64,000 nt of DNA from Paracyclopina nana (taxonomy: Eukaryota > Arthropoda > Copepoda > Cyclopoida > Cyclopettidae): contig JAGUCH010000004.1 of assembly GCA_019096065.1 (NCBI GenBank), positions 6,510,001 to 6,574,000 on the forward strand, given 5' to 3'. The translations under genes and the position numbers were made by a program. Under the pieces are notes generated by a model that had not been told where the DNA came from, did no database searches, and saw only the letters and a program-made list of their open reading frames with translations. Shown in pieces: positions 44,501-53,800 of the stretch. Within the stretch, counting starts at the first letter, position 1. Each line of letters opens with the position of its first letter.

Positions 44501-45598
44501 TCACTAATTACTCTGGCTGAAGTTCTCTACTGGTTAACTCGATTTGTTTTCTATACTTTGAAGAAAAGAGTTGTCCAAAAAGAAGAGAGAGACCTGGTCA
44601 AACCCACCTTGGTCAAAGAGAGAAAGGCCTCTTTTATGAACCAAGTAGATTTTGGATTCACGCATCGCACTCATATATAGTAATGTGAAATGCTTACTCT
44701 TGGCAGGCTATGTGATTTTCAGCATCCATATTCTCTCCGTCGATATTCATAGCAAATGCTGCTGCTCTGCACGAGTCGTCCAGCTGAATGAATAAATTAC
44801 CAGATTACTGCTATTCGATATTTTGCAACAGCACTATTTTACCACGTCGGTTGCAAGAGAGTCGGTCATTGTGGAGAACTTGTCATATTCTGTCTCAAGT
44901 TTTCCATAGGCATCACATCTACCCAAACATGCCCATTCGTAGCAATACCTAATTATGTTTTTAGTATTATGCAAATAAATTGTTCATTTTATGTCTTACC
45001 AAGCTCTAGCTCCATCAAATTTCACAAAAAATAACGGATTCGTGCCCAAAGTATTGGACATGGTAAAAGACAGAATCTGGGCTATTTTGCGTTGCAATGC
45101 CAGAGTTTGCTCTTGCTGAAAAAAGGCAAGTGTCAGGCCATATAAACAAGATGGTTTTACTCAGCATACTTTTTCAAGGGAAGCTCCGTCCGGAATCGAA
45201 GTGTCAAGCAGGATCGTGGTTCCATTGGAGGCTCCAGATCCAGTTCCGGCTGCAGTTTGAGCAACTGCTCGTATTCTTTCAATCAGGTCAAGAATCTGCA
45301 ACGAGAGCACGCTTTTTATGCTTCCTTGGACAGATATTTTATTTTTGTCACCTCAATGTATTCGTCTTTGAGGATTCCATTTCTGTGGTCTGGTCCCAAG
45401 CAAGGTTCCCAGCAATCAGTGGCTGGTACAGCAATCGATTGCAGAACTTGCATGAGTAGCACTAGAATCCAGTAGGTCCATCTGAAAGACATTAAAAAGC
45501 CTCTTTAAGTATTAGTTCGTACAGATTATATTGATAAAAAATTAAAAATCTGCCAATTGTCAATTATCAAAATATCATTTTACTTACCCTCCCACCAT
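41575..45598 (-). CDS. Unrecognised secreted protein; hosts a nested gene in its sixth intron
   Basis: Nine exons: 45598-45588, 45481-45352, 45295-45170, 45115-45000, 44948-44843, 44783-44698, 42144-42042, 41974-41798, 41736-41575; 338 codons plus stop with all phases consistent. The N-terminus MVGGWTYWILVLLMQVLQSI is a signal peptide, followed by TDCWEPCLGPDH. The body has scattered cysteines (YCYEWACLGRCDAYG; CMNDLCC) and one basic site near the C-terminus (SRRKKRQ), which could release a short C-terminal peptide. I recognise no family. The first six exons and last three are separated by a 2.55 kb intron that contains the whole DEG/ENaC coding region on the other strand. Donor GA|GTAAGC and acceptor CCAG|CTTC join in phase, which is the reason for one gene rather than two. 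Confidence 0.7.
42257..44680 (+). CDS. DEG/ENaC sodium channel subunit (pickpocket-like)
   Basis: Amiloride-type, proton- or peptide-gated or mechanosensory sodium channel subunit of the plasma membrane. Three exons (42257-42582, 42634-43849, 43922-44680), 766 codons plus stop, longer than the usual 500-650 because of an extended extracellular domain. The N-terminus carries the gating-type motif SITVHGVYFWG before TM1 (LLWVIIVLCGLSGSTYVIF), followed by FPAITICPLD. The Cys-rich ectodomain includes CLMECRILKIMRICGCSPWY and CDCRPDCEGTSL. The pore and TM2 region reads ISAIGGTLGLFTGTSLITLAEVLYW, including the GTS-type selectivity filter. Short cytosolic tails follow. It is nested in an intron of the gene on the opposite strand, with its stop only 17 bp from that gene's sixth exon. 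Confidence 0.95.
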
Positions 45599-46049
45599 GG
45601 TGGGGGTAACCCTTATGGCTTAGACTTTATGGATTGACAATCTTTTGCGTCCTTTGGAATGAGGATGAAAACTGATCTTCATTGCCCTCTCGTCCTATTC
45701 CTGGTCGAAAGCATTGTGTCAGTGCGCTGAAAATTGGATTTGGACAAGCAGATTTTTCAGATCACTATCAATTTCACACACATGCGCGCACATTACTATA
45801 AGCCGCGCACATATGTGCGAGTGTAGTTAGTACTTTATGGCCAAGTTTGCAAAAGCTTGCCCTCAAAAACATTCATATATATTTTAACTTGATGTTTAAA
45901 GCAACGAAATCATGCTTCAATTCGGAATGAAGAGTAACTTTTGAATAAGTGGAGAAATTTGAAGTCCCTTTATTTTGGGTCACACTCACACAAACACATA
46001 GAATGATTTGATTGAAAACTTTTAACTCTTATAGGGCTTTTCTTGGTCC
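45599..46049. other. Intergenic region upstream of the nested-host gene
   Basis: About 450 bp containing the presumed 5' region of the minus-strand secreted protein and the 3' UTR of the dehydrogenase. No motif was recognised. Confidence 0.5.
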
Positions 46050-47203
46050 TTAGGCAACAAATGCTTTCTCGTCCAATTCCATTTTGCCCATGAAGCCTTC
46101 AAAGTTGCTCAATGTCTTCTCTGTAATTTGTCTGATCGATTCGTCAGTGTAGAACGCAATGTGACTGGAGATAATGACATTGGGCATCTTGGTCAAATCC
46201 TCCAGCTCCGGATAATGCTCATACCCAACCTTGGTCATGTCCTTGAACATGAATGCCTTTTCTCCCTCAAAGACATCAAGAGCCACGCCAAATATTTTGC
46301 CTGATTTCAAGCCATCCACGAGATCGGGAGTATTGACAATCTCTCCCCTAGAAGTGTTAACAATGATGACATTCTTTGGCATCTTGCCAATGGACTCGGT
46401 ATTGATCATGTGATGAGTCTCTGGCAACAATGGGACATGAATGGAGATCACATTGGACTGGCTCAGCAATTCATCCATTGACACATATTCCGCATTTGGG
46501 ATTTCCTTGATCCAATCGTGCGCGGGGTAAGCATCGTAGCAAAGGACCTTTTTGACGAGTCCGGAGATCTTTTGGACGCATTTCTTGCCAATGAGTCCAG
46601 TGCCAATGACACCAGCTACCTTATCTTCAAGCAGGATGCATTGCAAGGCTCCAATGGAGAAGTCTGCCCTTTTGGTCATCTCATAGGATTTCTGGATGTT
46701 CTTCGAAAGAGACATGATAGAGGAGACGGCATATTCAGCAATGGATGACGGTGAGTAGGAAACAACCCGTCCCACCCTGATTCCAGCTTCCTTACATTGG
46801 TCAAGCGGAATGTTGTCAAATCCAGCAGAGCAACAGAGGATTAGCTTGTTGCCATTAGCTTTCAAAATCTCCACTTGTTCAGGGCTGATTTTTTTGTTGA
46901 CAAAAACACAGATGGCTTTGTAGCCTTCTGCTTGCTTCAAAACTTCATCAGGAACCCCGCTGAATCCAGTTGCGATCTGGAGATTAAAAAGCATATTTAT
47001 CTCAGTACTTCATGGATTTTGGCAGCTTGCCAAAAATATCACCTTGACCTTTTAAAAAGCTTAGAAAACTCAAAAATTGAATCAAGTGAGTTGTGATCAT
47101 TTAGAATACTCACATGGACTCCATAGCCCTTTTTGTTGAAGGCCTTTTCAATAGACCTGTTAAGGTGACACCTGGTATCGATGATGAAAAGGTCCTTGCT
47201 CAT
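46050..47203 (-). CDS. NAD-dependent D-2-hydroxyacid dehydrogenase, D-lactate dehydrogenase-like
   Basis: Likely reduces pyruvate or a related 2-oxoacid to the D-hydroxyacid with NADH; cytosolic. Two exons (47203-47114, 46976-46050), 338 codons plus stop, close to the 330 or so of bacterial LdhA. The nucleotide-binding motif is GVIGTGLIGKK (about 152-162). Catalytic residues by family position: Arg240 (NTSRGE), Glu267 (DVFEGE) and His302 (ISSHIAFYTDESI). The SHIAFYT context resembles the HQAFLT type of bacterial and fungal D-lactate dehydrogenases more than the SHxG type of glycerate dehydrogenase. One intron and flanking animal genes show it is resident in the genome. The exact substrate is not determinable from sequence. 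Confidence 0.88.
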
Positions 47204-48712
47204 TTTCAATAAATTAGCTGAAAGAACATACGATTAGACCATTTTGTATCACTGTATTGCTGCTGGCTTGTGGTTATTATGGCTTGCACTGAAAAAGGCT
47301 GCTTGATTGCAGTAGAAGAAAGCATGCCCTTGATACGACCTTTGCAAAGTCATTCCAAGGTTTTCTAGTCTAGAAGCCCTCAAATTCTGACAGGTTCCTT
47401 AAATTTTGCGTAAAAATTCTGCTTTCACTATATTTGCAATTTCGAATAAGAATTCAACCGCTAAATTTATTGTTTAGAATGCCACAATTAAACAACTGCT
47501 CATGGCAACGATCATGACAGCTTACATTTCATTCTCATGCATGAGCTAAATTATGAATGTTGTTACCTTTGTAAGTAGAGGAGAGGTAGCTATCAGCCAA
47601 AAGATATGGAATACTGTCAGAGTCCCACGACTTGCCTTGAGTAAGTCCTGGAAGTGAGTGTGGCCTGGATTTTTCCTGATACCCTCAATGTCACTGCCTG
47701 GCAACATACAAGTACAAGCCGGCCTTAGGATTGCGCATGCCTCAAGCTTTCCAAGCTTTTGAGAGCTTACACTCCATTCGATAGAAAACTTGAGCAACTT
47801 TTGAAAGTTAATTTTTATTCTCCATATTTTTTTTCAATAGAGTGCACAAAGTGTTCACTATCTACAATTTGATTATAGCAAATTAAGAGATAATGTTGCT
47901 GAAAGTTTCATCATCATGTTTTTTGCTGTTCAGAGGGAGTCCTTTCATGACCTTCTAAGGGTCACCTTTTCAATTGCATCAGGCAGAGAATTTCAACAGC
48001 CTTTTTTAATAATAAACCCTTCCAGATGTTTTTGGTGTCTCTTCATAGCTAAATTGTGACACAATTGGGATTGAATCACTGTAATTTATGCTTCCTTAGT
48101 AGATTCTTTCGAAAACAGATTTTGCAAGCTTATCAGCTAATTGGATATTGTCATGGTATCTATGATTAATCGCTTCTTTTGTAGAGGTGCCGTATTTTTA
48201 CGCGTAATTAAGACATTAATGAGAGTAACGCGAAACGTTTATCTTTACTGCTGTGCGATCAATTTTTCATATGAACATTTCTGCCTTGGATTTGGTGATG
48301 CGATCACACAATGAAATTTTGTACTTCGTTTTTAGATGCTTTACTTCAATGATTCTCAGACTGTTGGACCTATTATTGCAAATAGATCATATGCCAACTT
48401 CATGGCCTTGAGATTTGCTAGAAAAAGTCATTAGACGCAACTCGATACTTAATAAAATTGCAGGTTCTTCTCCTTATTGGGAATTCATGTGTAAAAATTA
48501 GATTGTACATCTTTAAAAATACATGAACGGGACAAAAGACCATATGTCGCGGTGTTGACAATTAAGCACTGGGCATTTGTACCGAAACAAGTTCAAAAGT
48601 GTCGTTTCATCTTTTATGGTTCAGTGAGTAGGACTATCAGTTGGCTGACATTTTAGGCGTATGATTTTACAAAAAAGCCAGCCTAATAATGGCATTACCA
48701 CTGCTAAGCCAC
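47204..48712. other. Intergenic region upstream of the dehydrogenase and second GY-rich gene
   Basis: About 1.5 kb, AT-rich. It should hold the divergent promoters of both genes. No further gene, repeat or RNA was recognised. Confidence 0.5.
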
Positions 48713-48720
48713 TATAAATA
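48713..48720 (+). promoter_or_regulatory. TATA box of the second Gly/Tyr-rich precursor gene
   Basis: TATAAATA lies 74 bp before the start codon at 48787, consistent with a transcription start near 48745. Confidence 0.7.
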
Positions 48721-48786
48721 GCAGATGTCCATATCACAATCAAAGCACTCTTGTGAGTGATCCTCAAGCATCAAGTAGTTATAACC

Positions 48787-49292
48787 ATGAAGCTCCTGGT
48801 AAGTTTTCATTTGCCTTTGCTGTTCAGCTAGAGAAAATATTTTTTTCATTGAAGATTGTTCTCTCCGTTCTCGTGGCTTGTGCCTTGGCCGAACCTTACG
48901 GTTACGGAGGACGTGGTTACGGAGGTGGCCGAGGATACGGAGGACATGGCCGTGGCCGATATGGAAGAAGTGCTGACGCCGAGCCCAAAGCCGAAGCCAA
49001 GCCAGACTCCTCTGCTGAGCCTGAAGCCGTTGCCGAGGCCACTGCTGACCCCGAAGCTGACCCCGAGGCCCAATTCTACAACGCTTATGGATATGGACTT
49101 TCTGCCTATGGATATCCTGCTTTTGGATATTCCGGATTTTATGGAGGATATCCAGCAGCGTATGGACTTCACTACAGAGGTCTCTACAAGAGGTCGGCTG
49201 AGCCTTATGGCTACGGTCGAGGTCGTGGCTACGGAGGATATGGCCGCGGCTATGGAGGATATGGAGGCCGCAGGGGAGGCTATTATGGTTAA
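48787..49292 (+). CDS. Secreted Gly/Tyr/Arg-rich precursor with acidic spacer
   Basis: Two exons (48787-48798, 48855-49292), 149 codons plus stop. The signal peptide MKLLIVLSVLVACALA is split by a 56 bp intron after codon 4. The mature region has three zones: a basic GYGGRG-type N-zone; an acidic Ala/Glu/Pro spacer (SADAEPKAEAKPDSSAEPEA); and a second GY-rich zone ending in a repeated RGYGGYGRG tail. Basic sites (YGRSAD, YKRSAEP) flank the segments and could release glycine-rich peptides. An acidic spacer that neutralises basic Gly-rich peptides is typical of antimicrobial or cuticle precursors; the role is inferred. AATAAA is at 49435-49440. Confidence 0.87.
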
Positions 49293-49520
49293 AATACTCG
49301 CTTGAAGGACCAAGTCACTCGATGCTCTCAAAAAATAGATTTTATACAACTATGCACCACAGAAAAAGATTTTAGAGGCAGCTCCAAAGCTACTCTGCAA
49401 CAACAAAATTTCTGGGTCAATAGTGATTTTAGATAATAAACGAAAAAAAATTCAATTGAATGAAGCTGCGATAATTCGTAAAGAAGTATTATTGCATTAA
49501 GGTAAGTAGACACGCCAAGA

Positions 49521-50318
49521 CTAGGATTCTTCGTCAGAGCTTCCCCCAAGAGCTGCATAGAAGGACAGTGCTACTTTTTCTGCAAATTTTCGTCTCTCTT
49601 CGTCTGGCAAAGATGCTGCGCTCTCCTTAAATGCTACCATATTGGCAAACAAAGTCTCAAAATCGGCCAAATCATCGCCCACTGTTGGCTCTCCGTCGTT
49701 AGTTTCCGCCGCAGGTTCGTCGCATAATTGCGGCCACATGACGGTTTGTAGAGCTTCGACGACCCGCTTTTGTCCGTTTGAAGCAAAAATGTGCACATCG
49801 TCGCAACTTTCATCTTGGTCCTCCGAATAATCTATTATTTCTACTCCGTGTTCGATGCTCCATTTGTTGGCTAAATGCTTAGCTTCTGGCGACGCAAAAC
49901 AATCAACGACAATAAGCTGAACATCAATACTTGAGAAAAAGTCGGATTCTTCGTCATCTACGCTATCTTTGCTATCACTTGGCTGCGAAATGTGCCGATT
50001 TGCCCAATTGTTGAGTACTTCTTCAACTTCGTTCTCTTCGATCGTTTGAGAATAGAGTATTGATGCACCAACTTTGTCTTCTTCTGCTTGGAAATCTCCA
50101 CTTGAAGTAATGCACAGTGTAACGTCACTTGAGTAGTACTTATTCTTCACTGACCACACTGCAGAAGAGCCTGAAATCAATGTTATAAGAGCCTTGCTGT
50201 TATTCGACTTTTGGGACTAAAAATTACCTGACAACTCGACAGGCTCGTTCGCAAAAAGTTTGGTAACTAAATCTGCGTTATTTAGCGACTTTTCGTTATT
50301 CCAAATAAGACAAGTCAT
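49521..50318 (-). CDS. AAGAB: Alpha- and gamma-adaptin-binding protein p34
   Basis: Cytosolic chaperone that binds AP-1 and AP-2 adaptin subunits and assists adaptor complex assembly for clathrin traffic. Two exons (50318-50228, 50170-49521), 246 codons plus stop; human p34 is about 315. Conserved features: the early VKNKYYSSDVTLCI segment matching the family DNKYYSADINLCV, the central IQLIVVDCF-type strand with KWSIEHGVEIIDYS, QKRVVEALQTVMWP, and the C-terminal block FETLFANMVAFKE, SLPDEERRKFAEKVALSFYAALGG. The C-terminal GGSSDEES parallels the human end. The middle disordered part is shorter than in vertebrates. It is divergently arranged with TAF1. Confidence 0.9.
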
Positions 50319-50840
50319 TTTGGCGACAAAATTAATTATCCACTGTTCAAACTCTTGTAAAAAATTGATGGAACGTTGATTTGTATTTAGCCCTTATTTT
50401 GTTTTCGTGAAAACTGAGATTTTACATTGTACTGATTGTAGTCATTTTACGTCAAATGAATTTTGGAAATCCAAAAGACGACAGCAATTTCGGAAAAAAG
50501 CCAGTACAAGCATATAAATATGTGAACGATTCCAATGTTGTTGCTCTGACTTTGATGATAAGTGAACAATTTTTGGGCGAATTTCAAAGAAAAATGAACC
50601 TATTTCCATATCTTTCAATTTATAAATGAAACTCCTATTCAATTTGCACTGTGAAAAATATTTTTGAAGGAGAGCGTTTGCATTTATTAACAATTTTAGG
50701 GCATTATGTTGTCGATCAACTGATGCTTTTATTGAGATTGGCCTATTTTCGAAACATAATTAGGGGACTAGGACCTTTATTTCTGTTTAGTAAACAACCA
50801 GAGCTTCTCTTGCGCGCACTGGTGAAATAGCTGCAAAAAA
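50319..50840. other. Divergent promoter region of AAGAB and TAF1
   Basis: 522 bp between the two start codons. AT-rich with no clear TATA box. Probably holds both promoters. Confidence 0.5.
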
Positions 50841-53800
50841 ATGTCAGATTCAGACGAAGAGTCGAATCGTGGCGACAACTCGTCGAGCGAGGACGAGTCC
50901 GAAAAGAAGTCAGGCATGAACTTGACTGGATTTCTATTCGGAAACATTGATCGTGAAGGGAAGCTAGACGAAGATTTCCTCGACGAGACATCACGCAAAA
51001 AGCTGAACGGTTTGTCCTCTCTTTTGGGCTTGAAAAGCATCATTGAGGAGGAAGAAAAGAACTCTGCTTCCACCTCAGCCAATGATGACTACGAAGATGG
51101 TGTCAAAGTAAGAACTTTGTTATTGTTACACATTAGCCCTCTTATAAAGATTTCACGTTATCTTTAGGCGCCAGAAGCAGAGGATTTTTCCAACATTGCT
51201 GACGCTTTGACAGATGACGACTCTTCGTCCTCCGAGGACGATGACACTAAACCAGAAATTAAGACTGAGCCCACTGAGGCTGCTCCTCTATCAGAAACTC
51301 AAGTGAAAGAAGAGCCCATGGATGAATCAGGACCTGTGAAGGAAGAGCCAGCAGATGAGCCTGAAAAAGGAGCGATGGTGGATGAAAAAACACTGATGCC
51401 ACCACCGTCAACTGCTCCTACAAAGCCGACAGTGAACACGAGCAATGGCCCTGCCAAAAAGCCCCTGGCGTCCATGATGCCAGACAAGTACAAACATGTC
51501 AGTATCAAGGAGCTCTTCCCTGAATTTAGAGAGGATCAAGTCTTGCGATTTTCTCGACTTTTCCCCATCAAAGCCTCTTACAAACCTCGCATTTGGAAAA
51601 ACGTGAAACGTCGTTTTAAAATCGAAGGCAAGGGAGAAGAAGAAGAAATTGAGTCGGTGGCCAAAGTATCAAAAGAAGGCGTATGGCTACTTCACGTTGC
51701 CCCTCCTCCAACCGACCCTGATGCCTATGTTGAAGATCAGGCCATTCGTTTTCATAGGCCATTCCAGGCAAAATCTCGTGAAACTGACGGCGATGGGACG
51801 AAAAAAGCATCCGAGTCGAGAGGCCCTCAGCCCACTGATTGGCGAACCGGTCCAGCTCAGTATTGGTACGATATGCTTGGGCTACCTGATAAAGTGGATG
51901 ACTTTGATTATGGGCTCAAGCACGAGGAGGAAAAACGCCAGGAATTGCTGCAGTCAATTCAGTCCATCAAAAAGGACGAGGATCAGCCGAGAAATGAGAG
52001 GAACACCAATTTAACCGATGACGCTTTCCTGATGGTAACTCAGGCTAATTGGGAAGATGATGTCATTTGGAACGGAGACGATATCAAGCACAAAGTGTTG
52101 CATAAGTTAAACAGCAAAACCAATGCGGCTGGGTGGGTGCCAAGCAGCTACAATCGAACAGCCGCGTCCATGACTGGCAAAGGAGCCATGATCAAGCCTC
52201 AGACTATGCAGCTCAAAAAGCCAGCTCACGACGAGGAGTTTCACTCCATTTTCCCAGTGGAGAATGAGGAGCTTGTCTATGGCAGATGGGAAGACGAAGT
52301 GATTTGGGACCATGAAAAAATGCCGGTCAAGCTGGCACCCAAAATGGTTACTATCGATCCGAATGATGACAACATCATCCTGGGGATCCCTGAAGATATA
52401 GATCCCGCCACTCTCCCTCAGGAGGGACCGGTTAAGAAAGTGAAAATCATTCAAAAGCATGTGAAAAAGTCGCGAATGATGCTCAACAGGTCAGGCATCA
52501 TCAACGTCATTGAAGAGGAGTCACCTCCACCTCCGCCCAAGATCATTGACAAAGACCCCTACAACCTGAGCCAGGATGAGTTTTACACGCCCAAGACGCA
52601 CGAGTCTCAAATTAAGGTTGTCACTGGCGGCTTTTTGCAGCATGCCACGCCTGTCGTTGAATTGAGAGCTCCCTTCGTCCCAACCTACATTGGTGAAAAT
52701 AAGCTGAGGTTGTTCCATCGTTGGTCTCTGAAGAGATACTCACATGGAACTCTGGCTGACATAACTGGGCTCCATGGTGTGGCATCGTTGCAAAAGTACA
52801 TGAAAAAGAGGGCCAAGGAGCGTGAGAGAGAGCGAGAAGCTGCAGGAGGAGGAGACATATTTTTCATGAGAACTCCAGAAGATGTGAGTGGCAAAGATGG
52901 AGAGCTTCTCCTTTTGGAGTACAGCGAGGAATATCCCCCTCTGCTGTCCCTTGTTGGAATGGCCTCCAAAATCAAGAATTATTTCAAGAGGAAGCCTGGT
53001 ACGGACAACAATGATGAGGCAGCCAAGCATAAGTATGGCGAGCTCACTTTGGCTCACACCTCTCCCTTCCTTGGCCAGATGAGTGCTGGGCAGACAATTC
53101 AAACCTTGGAGAACAACATGTTCAGAGCTCCCATCTATGAGCACAAGGTTGCCCCATCTGATTTTCTCGTCATACGCAGCCGCAACGATTATTGGATTCG
53201 TGAAGTGGACTCTATGTTTACGGTTGGCCAGGAATGTCCTCTTTACGAGGTTCCAGGGCCCAACTCGAAAAAGGCCAACAACTTTACGCGAGACTTTTTG
53301 CAAGTCTTTATCTATCGCCTTTTCTGGAGCTCTAAGGACAATCCTAGACGTATTAAGATGGATGTCATCAAGAAAGCCTTCCCGGCTCATTCAGAGTCGA
53401 GCATCCGCAAGCGGCTCAAGCCTTGCGCAGAGTTCCACAGAACTGGCCACGATTCCAATTGGTGGGTCATCAAGACCAACTTTAGGCTGCCCACTGAGGA
53501 TGAGATCCGTGCCATGGTCAGTCCTGAACAGTGCTGTGCATTTTTCTCCATGATCGCAGCCGAGCAGAGGCTCAAGGATGCTGGCTATGGTGAAAAGTCC
53601 TTGCTGGCTCCTCAGGATGATGATGACGAGGAGACATCCATGAAACTGGATGTGGAGGTTCAAGTTGCTCCCTGGAACACGACGAGGGCTTACATTCTTG
53701 CCATGAAGGGAAAATGTCTCCTGCAGCTGACTGGCCCCGCTGATCCCACAGGTCCAGCTCGCGAGGGATTTTCCTATGTGCGAATTCCCAATAAGCCAAC

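Noticed and set aside
52740-53390. Long minus-strand ORFs opposite TAF1 (also 53391-54095 and 54666-55799)
   Set aside because: They run antisense through conserved TAF1 coding sequence, have no domains of their own, and arise from codon bias in the sense strand.
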